From: Nocardia sp. NBC_00565
Lineage (GTDB): Bacteria; Actinomycetota; Actinomycetes; Mycobacteriales; Mycobacteriaceae
Reading direction: 5' to 3'
Assembly (NCBI RefSeq): GCF_036345915.1
Contig: NZ_CP107785.1
Span: 8,742,001 to 8,806,000 of the forward strand
Length of the DNA: 64,000 nt
Shown: piece after piece, positions 1 through 7,573 of the stretch
Position numbering within the stretch: position 1 is the first letter of the stretch
Layout of the letters: the number at the start of each line of letters is the position of its first letter
Program-made: the position numbers and the translations under genes
Notes under the pieces: model-generated
The model's database searches: none
Seen by the model: the letters and a program-made list of their open reading frames with translations, nothing else
What the model was told of the DNA's origin: nothing

Positions 1-675
1 ATGCTCACCGGCCGGGAGAACCTGGTGCTGTTCGGCCGCCTGATGGGTTTGCGCCGCAGGGCCGCAGGGGAGCGGGCCGAGGAGTTGCTCGAACAGTTCG
101 CGCTGACCGAGGCCGCGGACCGGCGGGTCGGCCAGTATTCCGGCGGCATGCGTCGGCGCATCGATATCGCCTGCGGACTGGTGCGCCCGCCGCAGGTGGT
201 ATTCCTCGACGAGCCGACCACCGGCCTGGACCCCGTCAGCAGGCAGAGCCTGTGGTCGCTGGTGCGATCACTGAAGGCGCAGGGGGTGACGATCCTACTC
301 ACCACGCAGTACCTCGAGGAGGCGGATGCGTTGAGCGACAACATCATCGTCATCGACCAGGGCACGGTGATCGCCGAGGGAACCGCCGATCAACTCAAGG
401 CTCGCTCGGGATCCAGCTACTGCGAGGTGGTTCCGGTCGATGCCGGCGATGTGCCCGCCGTGCTCGCGGCCCTGTCCGATCTGGGTGTGGTCACCGTCGC
501 CGAATCGCAGGACCGGGTGTCGCTCCCGGCGCCCGACGGTGCGGTCACACTGTCCGAGGCGCTGCACCGGATCAACAACGCGGGAATCGAATTGATCGAT
601 ATCGCGCTGCGCCGGCCCTCCCTCGACGAGGTCTTCATCGAGCTGACCAAGCCCGGCGTCGGTGCCGCGTCATGA
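1..675 (+). CDS. ABC transporter ATP-binding protein, DrrA type (5' end missing)
   Basis: This is the ATPase subunit of an ABC-2 type exporter, which couples cytoplasmic ATP hydrolysis to export of a lipid, antibiotic or polyketide. The signature YSGGMRRR (visible residues 46-53), the Walker B run VVFLDEPTTGLDP and the switch region LLTTQYLEEAD are all present. No Walker A P-loop is visible, so the protein begins outside the window and the first ATG is not its true start. The C-terminal third matches the DrrA-type extension after the nucleotide-binding domain. Its stop overlaps the next start (ATGA), and two permeases follow in the same operon. The exported substrate cannot be told from the sequence. 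Confidence 0.93.
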   Translation: MLTGRENLVLFGRLMGLRRRAAGERAEELLEQFALTEAADRRVGQYSGGMRRRIDIACGLVRPPQVVFLDEPTTGLDPVSRQSLWSLVRSLKAQGVTILLTTQYLEEADALSDNIIVIDQGTVIAEGTADQLKARSGSSYCEVVPVDAGDVPAVLAALSDLGVVTVAESQDRVSLPAPDGAVTLSEALHRINNAGIELIDIALRRPSLDEVFIELTKPGVGAAS

Positions 676-1481
676 GTAGCCCCGGCGCGGTCAGCAATCG
701 CGAAGCAGCGACGAAAGCGCCAGGAGCACTGAATATTCCGGGCTGGATGCAGTGGACTGCGTTGAGCGGGCGCAGTATTCGCGCCGGCCTTCGGGAAGGC
801 GATGTGGTGCTGGCGTTCTCGGCGCCGCTGGTGTTCTACGTGTGCTTCTATGTGCCGTTGCGTCGTTCCATGGAGGTCTCGGGCATCGACTACGCGCAGT
901 ACCTGCTGCCGTTGATCGTGGTGTATGCCATGTTCTTCGGGTCGATGTTCGCAGGCGATCGGGCCGCCCGTGAGGTTGCCGGTGGGATGGCTACCAGGCT
1001 CCGGTCGATGCCGCTGCGGTCGTGGGTTCCGGTGGCGGCCCGGATGTCGGCGAATCTGATGCGCGCGGTGGCCGCGCTCGTCGGCGCGCTGGTGATCGGC
1101 ACGGTTTTCGGGTTCCGTTTCCATGCCGCGGGTGCGGCATTGGTGTTTCTGGTGGTCGCGCTGGCGTTCGGTGCGGCCCTGGTGATCTGCACCGACACCC
1201 TCGGCACGGTCACCCGCAATCCGGATCTCAGCGGCACCGTGCTGTTCGGTCCGCAACTACTGCTGATCATGATCTCGACGGGTTTCGTTCCGGTGCAGGG
1301 CTTTCCGGGCTGGATTCAGCCGTTCGTGCGCAATCAGCCGGTCTCCCAGGTGACCGATGCGCTGCGTGGTCTGGCCGACGGCCGGTTCACCGCGCAGTTG
1401 GGCGTTGCCGCGATCTGGATCGGGGCCCTGCTGGTGGGCGGTGCGGTCCTGGCGACGCGCGTGGAAGGACGACGGTTGTGA
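672..1481 (+). CDS. ABC-2 type transporter permease (DrrB-like), first subunit
   Basis: Integral membrane subunit, 269 residues, with about six hydrophobic segments after a cytoplasmic N-terminus of about 45 residues. ATG at 672 overlaps the ATPase stop by four bases, the usual translational coupling in such operons. The conserved ABC-2 region with an FVPVQGFPGWIQPF-like stretch before the last helix is present, as in daunorubicin-resistance DrrB proteins. A longer in-frame extension upstream is only the shadow of the ATPase gene. It probably forms a heterodimer with the next gene product. Confidence 0.9.
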   Translation: MSSPGAVSNREAATKAPGALNIPGWMQWTALSGRSIRAGLREGDVVLAFSAPLVFYVCFYVPLRRSMEVSGIDYAQYLLPLIVVYAMFFGSMFAGDRAAREVAGGMATRLRSMPLRSWVPVAARMSANLMRAVAALVGALVIGTVFGFRFHAAGAALVFLVVALAFGAALVICTDTLGTVTRNPDLSGTVLFGPQLLLIMISTGFVPVQGFPGWIQPFVRNQPVSQVTDALRGLADGRFTAQLGVAAIWIGALLVGGAVLATRVEGRRL

Positions 1482-2299
1482 TTGTGGAAGAGGTTGTGCG
1501 AGTGGATGCTTCCGGCACGCATGAGCCGCGGCCGGGGGGATCCCTGCTGGCCCAGAGCCTGATCGAGACCGGCCGGTTGTTGCGCCGATGGTCGCGGCAG
1601 CCGGAGGTGATCACGAGCACGCTGGCGCTGCCGATTCTGCTGCTGCTCATGTACGACTTGGTGCTCGGAAAGTCGCTGGGGGCGACCGGTGGTGCTGACC
1701 CCATCTATGGATTCGTGCCGATGGTCGCGGTGTCCGGAGCCATGTACGGTGCCACGGGCACGGGCATATCGCTGTACGGGGAGCGGGAAAGCGGTCTGCT
1801 GCGCCGGTTCTGGGTATTGCCGATCCATCGTTGCGCCGCACTGGTCGGTCGGCTGCTGGCCGAATGTGGCCGCGCGGCCGCCGCGACGGTGGTGGTGGTC
1901 GTGGTCGGGATGCTGCTCGGCCTGCGCTTCCAGCAGGGCTGGGGTGGGGCGCTGGGCGTGCTGATCGTGCCGGTCATCGTGATCGTCGGCTTCACCCCGC
2001 TGGTGATCCTGCTCGGCGTGAGCAGTCTCGGCGACAAGGTTGTTCAGCTGTTCGCGATAGTGGTTCTGGTCGGTATGTTCTTCAACTCGGGTTTCGTTCT
2101 GGTGCAGAACTATCCGGGCTGGCTGCAGCCGGTCGTGCGCGCCCAGCCGATGAGCTGTGCCATCGAGGCCATGCGCAACTTCACCCTCGGTGGGCCGCTG
2201 CTGGTCCCGATGACGCAGACGCTGGCCTGGTCGGTCGGCCTGGTCGCGGTCTTCGGTGCGCTCGCCGTTCGCGGCTATCGGAAGGCCGCCGAGAGCTGA
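1478..2299 (+). CDS. ABC-2 type transporter permease (DrrC-like), second subunit
   Basis: Second membrane subunit of the exporter, 273 residues with about six membrane segments. The start is GTG at 1478, overlapping the previous stop as GTGA, so the ATPase and both permeases form one coupled operon. It resembles the preceding permease: the region FVLVQNYPGWLQPVVRAQPMS matches the FVPVQGFPGWIQPFVRNQPVS region there, which suggests an old duplication. Drr-type systems often export glycolipids, mycolic-type lipids or polyketides in actinomycetes, but nothing here fixes the cargo. Confidence 0.9.
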   Translation: MIVEEVVRVDASGTHEPRPGGSLLAQSLIETGRLLRRWSRQPEVITSTLALPILLLLMYDLVLGKSLGATGGADPIYGFVPMVAVSGAMYGATGTGISLYGERESGLLRRFWVLPIHRCAALVGRLLAECGRAAAATVVVVVVGMLLGLRFQQGWGGALGVLIVPVIVIVGFTPLVILLGVSSLGDKVVQLFAIVVLVGMFFNSGFVLVQNYPGWLQPVVRAQPMSCAIEAMRNFTLGGPLLVPMTQTLAWSVGLVAVFGALAVRGYRKAAES

Positions 2300-2351
2300 C
2301 CGGTCGGCGCCAGTTGGTGCGCGGTGCCGTGGAGTTCTACGGTCTGGGACT

Positions 2352-3410
2352 ATGAAATCCCTGCCGATCGCGATGATGGTGGTGATCGGCGTGTTCGTCG
2401 CTGTGATCACCATCGGCCGGTGGTGGCTGGTCAACGACACCATCACCGATCGACTCCTCAATCGCGCGCTCAGCTGGAATCTGCCGGGACTGTTGCTGTT
2501 GGGGTTCGTCGGTCGACTCGGCTCGTTCGACCTCGCGATGAACCTCTTTACGATCTTCGGCTGCATGACCGTAGCCAACGTCTTCGGTGTCGCCACGCTG
2601 CTCGATGGTGCGGACGTGCACACGGCAGCACGGCGCCAGCGCAGATATGACACGATCGCGGCCGCGGTGGGATTCATCCTGCTGGCGAGCATCGTCGCGG
2701 ACAGTGCCGGCCTATCGCTCGACTGGGGTCCAGCGATATGGTCGCTCACCACGGTGCCGACCGCCTTGTGCGGGCTGCACTTCACGCGTGCCTGCATTCG
2801 TGAACTCCGCGCCACCAAGCCCACCGCGAAGGAACGGCTGACCTACTCGGCCCTGCTCGTGGCCGGCGGGTACATCTTCGTTGCCACACCGGTCGGTGCA
2901 GTGTGGACGGCTATGGGAACCCGTCCCGACGATTTCGGGCTCGGGTGGACGATCGGGGCGGCGGCGACGCTGGTTATCCTCACCGCTTTGATCGCGATCC
3001 CCCTCGTGAACGCGCTACTGGCGCGAGCCGAGTTGGACCGGGCGGGTCGATGCTGCCGCCGTCTGCGGCCACTGTGGCGAGTTCTCACCGCCGCGGTTCC
3101 CGAAGTCGTGCTGGATCCGGGATATCCGGGCAGCGGCGAATCCACGTCGCGGCTGTATCGCATGACGGTCGAAATCCGCGACGCCCTTGTGCAACTCGAG
3201 CAGTTCGCACCGGAGGCGAGCGAATCGCATGTGGATATGCGCGAATTCGCGTTGCGTATCGCACAAGCCGCACAGGCAAAGACCGACGGCAGGTCTCCGG
3301 TGGCGGCCGTCACACGGCGCGGCGCAACCACCTCAGTGGTGCGGGATCGCGCCGACGAACTCCGCTACTTGTCGGATCTGGCGCGCGCCTGGCCGCGGGC
3401 CAGCGTTTGA
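2352..3410 (+). CDS. multi-pass membrane protein, MAB_1171c/DUF6545-like
   Basis: A 352-residue protein with about seven predicted membrane segments in its first 230 residues. A soluble C-terminal domain of about 120 residues follows, starting at a CRRLRPLWRVLTAAVPEVV stretch. That arrangement resembles the actinobacterial MAB_1171c family of putative transporters with a C-terminal DUF6545 domain, whose biochemical role is unknown. The ATG at 2352 was chosen because the hydrophobic segment starts right after it. Its ribosome-binding site is weak. It lies 52 bases after the ABC operon on the same strand and may be co-transcribed. Its stop codon falls inside the left arm of the palindromic operator of the next gene. 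Confidence 0.65.
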   Translation: MKSLPIAMMVVIGVFVAVITIGRWWLVNDTITDRLLNRALSWNLPGLLLLGFVGRLGSFDLAMNLFTIFGCMTVANVFGVATLLDGADVHTAARRQRRYDTIAAAVGFILLASIVADSAGLSLDWGPAIWSLTTVPTALCGLHFTRACIRELRATKPTAKERLTYSALLVAGGYIFVATPVGAVWTAMGTRPDDFGLGWTIGAAATLVILTALIAIPLVNALLARAELDRAGRCCRRLRPLWRVLTAAVPEVVLDPGYPGSGESTSRLYRMTVEIRDALVQLEQFAPEASESHVDMREFALRIAQAAQAKTDGRSPVAAVTRRGATTSVVRDRADELRYLSDLARAWPRASV

Positions 3411-3453
3411 TAGTTGCATCGGCTAACTATATAGTTTGCGGATGTAACTATCA
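3408..3453. promoter_or_regulatory. double palindromic operator upstream of the MFS exporter
   Basis: A 46-base inverted repeat with two 23-base arms that agree at 20 positions, centred between 3430 and 3431. Each arm is itself a palindrome of the form TAGTT-N9-AACTA (3411-3429 and 3432-3450). The two sites are 21 bases apart, two turns of the helix, so they lie on the same face of the DNA. It ends 15 bases before the GTG start of the exporter. This is the layout of a cooperative TetR- or MarR-type repressor operator. No regulator gene is adjacent. Confidence 0.75.
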
Positions 3454-3468
3454 GCAAGGGGCCCTGCC

Positions 3469-5238
3469 GTGTCGATTTCCTCCGCCGATCTCGATCTGGA
3501 CGACGTCCAGACCATCCGTCGCCGCATGCGCTACGACCGAGATCATCCGCGCTACAAGTGGATCGTCCTGACCAACACCACTATCGGTGTGCTGCTCAGT
3601 GCGATCAACGCCTCGATCGTGCTGATCTCGCTGCCCGCCATCTTCCGCGGTATCGGCCTGAATCCGCTGGAGGCGGGCAACGTCGGCTACCTGCTCTGGA
3701 TGCTGATGGGATATCTGCTGGTCACCGCGGTGCTGGTGGTGATGTTCGGGCGGCTCGGCGATATCTTCGGTCGAGTCCGGATCTACAACCTCGGCTTCGC
3801 GGTATTCGCGGCGACCGCGGTGCTGCTGTCCTTCGACCCGTTCCAGGGCAGCGCGGGCGCGATGTGGATCATCTTCTGGCGGGTGATCCAGGGCGTCGGT
3901 GGTGCCATGCTGATGGCCAACTCCACCGCCATCCTCACCGACGCGTTCCCGGCGAAGCAGCGCGGCACCGCACTCGGCATCAATAGTGTGGCGGCGGTCG
4001 CGGGCTCGTTCCTCGGCCTGATCATCGGTGGCGTGCTGTCGGAATGGGATTGGCGCGCGGTCTTCTGGGTGAGTGTGCCGATCGGCATCCTCGGCGCCAT
4101 CTGGTCCTACCGCTCCTTGCACGAGGTCGGTCAGCGGACGTTGGGCAAGGTCGACTGGGCGGGCACGATAACCTTCGGATTCGGCCTGACCGCACTGCTG
4201 ACCGGCATCACCTACGGTATCCAGCCCTACAGCGAGCACCCCACCGGCTGGTCCAATCCCTGGGTGCTCGGCGCGGTATTCGGCGGGATCGCCCTGCTCG
4301 GGGTGTTCTGTGTGGTGGAGACCAAGGTCGCCGAGCCGATGTTCCACCTGACGCTGTTCCGCAACCGCGCCTTCGGCCTCGGCAACTTCGCCAACCTGCT
4401 GGTCTCGATCGGGCGCGGCGGTATGCAGTTCATGCTGATCATCTGGCTGCAGGGTATCTGGCTGCCGCTGCACGGCTACGACTACGAATCGACGCCGCTG
4501 TGGGCCGGCATCTACCTGCTGCCGCTGACCGCGGGTTTCCTTGCCGCCGGGCCGATTTCGGGCTGGCTGTCGGACCGCTACGGTTCGCGGCTGTTCACCG
4601 TCGGCGGTGCGGCACTGGCGGGCCTCACTTTCCTACTGCTGCTGATCATCCCCGTCGACTTCGATTTCTGGATGTTCGCCGCGATCGTCATGCTCAATGG
4701 CATCGGCTGCGGATTGTTCTTCTCCCCGAACACCGCCGCCATCATGTCGAGCGTGCCCGCGGCACAGCGCGGCGCCGCCTCCGGTATGCGCGGCACGCTG
4801 TTCAACGGTGGCAATGCGCTGTCGATGGGAATCTTCTTCTCGCTCATTGTCATCGGTCTCGCCGCCAGCCTGCCGTCGGCGCTGGCCAGCGGCCTGCGCG
4901 CCCAGGGCGTATCCGCGGGGGCGGCCGCGCAGGTCGCCGATCTGCCGCCGGTAGCGAGCATGTTCGCCGCCTTCCTCGGCTACAACCCGATCCAGGAATT
5001 GCTCGGCCCCACCGGCGAATTGGCGAAGCCGGGCGTCAATGCCGACACCCTCACGGGACAAGAGTTCTTCCCGCATCTGCTCACCGGGCCGTTCCACACC
5101 GGCCTGATCGTGGTGTTCGTAGCGGCCGCGATCATGATGTTCCTGGCCGCGGTCGCCTCGTACTTCGCCGGTGACAAGTACACCGAGGAGCACGAGGCCG
5201 AACTTGCCGAGGCCGACGAACTCGTCGCCGCGCGCTGA
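3469..5238 (+). CDS. MFS drug exporter, DHA2 family (14 TM)
   Basis: A 589-residue major facilitator protein with about 14 hydrophobic segments, the DHA2 layout. [11 protein letters not shown] is motif A after helix 2, and the [18 protein letters not shown] and [16 protein letters not shown] regions carry the family's central motifs. Such proteins use the proton gradient to expel drugs, dyes or metabolites. GTG at 3469 follows an AAGGGG ribosome-binding site at the usual distance. Control by the double palindrome just upstream is very likely. An extended loop of about 80 residues before the final helix (near residues 480-555) is longer than usual. The substrate is unknown. Confidence 0.92.
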   Translation: MSISSADLDLDDVQTIRRRMRYDRDHPRYKWIVLTNTTIGVLLSAINASIVLISLPAIFRGIGLNPLEAGNVGYLLWMLMGYLLVTAVLVVMFGRLGDIFGRVRIYNLGFAVFAATAVLLSFDPFQGSAGAMWIIFWRVIQGVGGAMLMANSTAILTDAFPAKQRGTALGINSVAAVAGSFLGLIIGGVLSEWDWRAVFWVSVPIGILGAIWSYRSLHEVGQRTLGKVDWAGTITFGFGLTALLTGITYGIQPYSEHPTGWSNPWVLGAVFGGIALLGVFCVVETKVAEPMFHLTLFRNRAFGLGNFANLLVSIGRGGMQFMLIIWLQGIWLPLHGYDYESTPLWAGIYLLPLTAGFLAAGPISGWLSDRYGSRLFTVGGAALAGLTFLLLLIIPVDFDFWMFAAIVMLNGIGCGLFFSPNTAAIMSSVPAAQRGAASGMRGTLFNGGNALSMGIFFSLIVIGLAASLPSALASGLRAQGVSAGAAAQVADLPPVASMFAAFLGYNPIQELLGPTGELAKPGVNADTLTGQEFFPHLLTGPFHTGLIVVFVAAAIMMFLAAVASYFAGDKYTEEHEAELAEADELVAAR

Positions 5239-5239
5239 A

Positions 5240-6178
5240 CTATTTCGCCGCGTTCGCGAAGGCGGGCTCGAGTTTCTTCAGCAGATAGGGCTCCGACAGT
5301 GCGGTCGGCTGGGTGATCGCGCTGAACTCCTGGAGTGTCAAGAAGACGACCGCACCCTTGCGCACGGCAGGCAGATCGGCGTAACCCGGGAACTGCCGGT
5401 ACTTTTCGTCCATGCCGGGGGAGTAGCCCGCCAGCAGCAGATCGGCGGCGAGTTCGTCGATCCGCTCCGGCGGCAGTGCGAGGGTGTCCTGGTCGGCGTG
5501 CAGGCTCTGCGGGATGCTCAGGCCCAGTCGGGTGAAGACCTTGCCGAGCCCATCGTCCGGATCGGTCAGCACGATCAGCTGTGCCGGGCCGGCCAGCCAG
5601 GCGCAGACGAACGTCTTGCCGGTCAGCCGTGGATTCGCCTGGGCGATGGAAGCCACCTTCGCATCCACATCGGCGATCACGTGGGTCGCCGCATCCTCTT
5701 TGCGCAGCACCCTGCCGAGCGCGATCACCTGGTCCTGCCAGACCGCTGCTTCGGTGCGTGCGGGCAGGGTCGGGGCGACGGCGGACAGTTGGTCATAGCT
5801 CTGCCGGTCGGCGAGGAAGCTGTCCACCAGGATGAGATCCGGTGCCAGCGCGGCGACCTGCTCGGTGATATTGCCGGAGGTATTCAGCGCCCGCGCCGAT
5901 TCGAGCGAGGCCGGCTCCCAGGGAGCCGCGCGCTTGGACACCGAAGCGACATCATCGATGTACCCGACCGGCGTCACCCCGAGTGCCAGCGCCGTGTCCA
6001 GCCACTGATTTCCCAGGGTGACAACCTTTTTCGGTGTCGCACTGATGGTTGTGCTGCCGAAGGCGTGGGTGACGGTAACCGGTTCGCTGGGCGCAGGTGC
6101 ATGCCTGGTCGGCAGCGTGCATGCGGCCGCGAGCAGGCCGGCGACAACCGCGATCATCGCCGTCCGAATAGAGTTCAT
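5240..6178 (-). CDS. iron-siderophore ABC transporter substrate-binding lipoprotein
   Basis: A 312-residue periplasmic binding protein of the FecB/FepB class (PF01497-like), expected to capture a ferric siderophore or haem outside the membrane. The N-terminus is a lipoprotein signal peptide with lipobox LAAAC (Cys20). The mature part has the class III layout: KKVVTLGNQWLDTALALGVTPVGY in the first lobe, LAPDLILVDS before the linker helix, and a second lobe. Its stop lies one base from the end of the convergent MFS gene. No permease or ATPase accompanies it. A palindrome resembling a DtxR/IdeR box lies 53 bases upstream of the start, which would fit iron control. Confidence 0.87.
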   Translation of the reverse strand: MNSIRTAMIAVVAGLLAAACTLPTRHAPAPSEPVTVTHAFGSTTISATPKKVVTLGNQWLDTALALGVTPVGYIDDVASVSKRAAPWEPASLESARALNTSGNITEQVAALAPDLILVDSFLADRQSYDQLSAVAPTLPARTEAAVWQDQVIALGRVLRKEDAATHVIADVDAKVASIAQANPRLTGKTFVCAWLAGPAQLIVLTDPDDGLGKVFTRLGLSIPQSLHADQDTLALPPERIDELAADLLLAGYSPGMDEKYRQFPGYADLPAVRKGAVVFLTLQEFSAITQPTALSEPYLLKKLEPAFANAAK

Positions 6179-6230
6179 CGCCGCCCTCCCGTCGGGGCGC
6201 CGCAGGTGAATCGACGCGCATCAACAGGGC

Positions 6231-6242
6231 CAGCCTAGGCTG
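6231..6242. promoter_or_regulatory. possible DtxR/IdeR-type iron box
   Basis: CAGCCTAGGCTG is a perfect 12-base palindrome, 53 bases upstream of the siderophore-binding lipoprotein start. Its AGCCTAGGCT core resembles the centre of actinobacterial iron boxes (TTAGGTTAGGCTAACCTAA), but the outer TTAG/CTAA parts are missing. The link to iron control rests mostly on the downstream gene. Confidence 0.4.
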
Positions 6243-6377
6243 CCACGGCCGTGCGCCCTGGTGTCGCCACGCGGGCCCCTGCGCGCTGGTCTCCGGTGGG
6301 GCCGACACGCCTGCGGGCCGCGATCGGCAGGAACGGCTCGAAGTCTGCTGTCACGTCATCTATTGCTGACCTATTGA

Positions 6378-6401
6378 ACGTGCCGCTATATAGCGGTACG
6401 T
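6378..6401. promoter_or_regulatory. 24-bp palindrome, probable operator
   Basis: Two 12-base arms match at 11 positions around a TATATA centre (arm sequence ACGTGCCGCTAT). This is typical of TetR-family operators. It lies 104 bases before the ATG of the Gly/Trp repeat gene. A second inverted repeat, CGTTAT-N8-ATAACG at 6399-6418, overlaps its right edge. Confidence 0.6.
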
Positions 6402-6505
6402 TATGTGTGTCAATAACGATCGTCTCGTACGGGAGGCATCGACGTCGAGTCCGTGACCACGCGGGCTATCGAACGACTGACGCGTACCGAAATGAGGTAA
6501 TTCCG

Positions 6506-6856
6506 ATGAATCGAACCAATTCCGCCGGACACGTCCGGCCCTTGCTCGCCCGCGTAGCCATGGTTTCCGCAATCGCCCTGGCCCCTCTCGCCGCCCTCGC
6601 CGCCCCCGCCCTCGCCGAGCCCGCTGCCCCGAATGGACTCCCGCTCGTGCAGGCGGATCAGCAGGCAGACGAGATCCATGGCCGCCCTGGCCATGGCGGT
6701 TGGGGCAACGGCGGTTGGGGCAACGGCGGTTGGGGCAACGGCGGTTGGGGCAACGGCGGCTGGGCCCGTCCCGGCTACCCCAGCTTCCCGTCTCCGGGTT
6801 ACCCGGGGGGTTACCCGGGCCAATTCCCGCGACCCTCGACCGGCAGCGCTTTCTGA
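6506..6856 (+). CDS. small secreted Gly/Trp-repeat protein
   Basis: A 116-residue predicted exported protein of unknown function. Residues 1-36 form a Sec signal peptide (Arg near the start, an Ala/Leu-rich core, then APALAEP as the likely cleavage site). After a spacer come four copies of the pentapeptide GGWGN (from 6695), then a Pro/Gly/Tyr-rich tail, YPSFPSPGYPGGYPGQFP. The ATG at 6506 has a GAGGTAA ribosome-binding site. The composition is like cell-wall-associated glycine-rich proteins. The 15-base repeats are nearly identical, so copy number may vary between strains. I do not recognise a named family. Confidence 0.72.
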   Translation: MNRTNSAGHVRPLLARVAMVSAIALAPLAALAAPALAEPAAPNGLPLVQADQQADEIHGRPGHGGWGNGGWGNGGWGNGGWGNGGWARPGYPSFPSPGYPGGYPGQFPRPSTGSAF

Positions 6857-6946
6857 CCCGTCGACAGAGCAGCCCGCGCAGTCCCGCTGGCTGCTCTGTC
6901 AATGCCGAGACGGCTCGAGTCGAGTTGGGCTGGGTACGCTTCGGAC

Positions 6947-7528
6947 ATGATGATCGGACCGTCCGGCCACCTGCCGCACGAGATGACCGAGGAGCAGTAT
7001 CTTCAGCTGCCCGAGGACATGGCTCGAGGGATCGAGGTCGTGCACGGACATGTCATCGTCTGCGAGTCGCCGGTACCCGAGCACAATCGAGTGGCTCGCA
7101 GATTGGCCGGTGCCATGGAGCAGCTGCCGAGCACCGAGCCGTGTATCCGGGCTGAGACCGATATCGACGTCGTGCTCTGGCGGGTCCCGAAATTCACGTT
7201 CCGACGGCCGGATGTCACGGTATACAAGTGCCTTCCGGAGCGAGGTGCGAAGCCGGAGGCCGGGGACGCGCTGATCGTTGTCGAGGTCTCTTCGCCATCC
7301 ACTGCGGCCGAAGACCTGCTCGATAAGAAGGCCCAGTATGCCCGCGCTGGAATTCCGTTGTATCTCGTCGTAGCCCTCGATACCAAGTACGACATCGAAG
7401 AAGTTCGGGAGTTCCGCCTCGACGCGCACGCCGCCGAATACCGCCTGCACAGATTGCACCGGGACGGTTTTCTCCGGCTCGAGCACGTCGTGCTCGGTGA
7501 GATCAGCTTTGCCGACTTGGTCCGGTAA
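6947..7528 (+). CDS. Uma2 (DUF820) restriction-endonuclease-fold protein
   Basis: A 193-residue member of the Uma2/DUF820 family, which has a PD-(D/E)XK nuclease fold. Hallmarks are the N-terminal MTEEQYLQLPED box, ETDIDVVL, the RRPDVTVYKC segment that supplies the catalytic Asp, and the ALIVVEVSSPSTAAEDLLDKKAQYARAGIPLYLVV block with the ExS/K motif. A TACGCT hexamer (6935-6940) lies only six bases before the ATG at 6947, so the message may be leaderless; ATG at 6950 is the alternative. Family members are common in actinomycetes and cyanobacteria, but their biological role is unsettled. It is about 30% similar by eye to the Uma2 gene at 13.6-14.3 kb. Confidence 0.83.
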   Translation: MMIGPSGHLPHEMTEEQYLQLPEDMARGIEVVHGHVIVCESPVPEHNRVARRLAGAMEQLPSTEPCIRAETDIDVVLWRVPKFTFRRPDVTVYKCLPERGAKPEAGDALIVVEVSSPSTAAEDLLDKKAQYARAGIPLYLVVALDTKYDIEEVREFRLDAHAAEYRLHRLHRDGFLRLEHVVLGEISFADLVR

Positions 7529-7534
7529 TCGGTC

Positions 7535-7562
7535 GGAAGCCCGGCGGGGTTGCCGGGCTTCC
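7535..7562. terminator. bidirectional hairpin terminator
   Basis: An 11-base perfect stem (GGAAGCCCGGC with its complement) and a six-base loop lie between the convergent Uma2 gene and the first M13 peptidase gene. Both genes end within 12 bases of it. There is no long T tract, as is usual in actinobacteria. Confidence 0.8.
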
Positions 7563-7573
7563 CACACACGCGG

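Larger units (their letters stand above)
6179..6505. other. divergent intergenic region with three inverted repeats
   Basis: These 327 bases separate the divergent siderophore-binding lipoprotein gene and the Gly/Trp repeat gene. No further gene is supported. The stretch contains a CAGCCTAGGCTG palindrome near the lipoprotein start, a 24-base palindrome centred at 6389/6390, and a smaller CGTTAT-N8-ATAACG repeat right beside that. It therefore looks like a two-sided control region. Confidence 0.6.
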
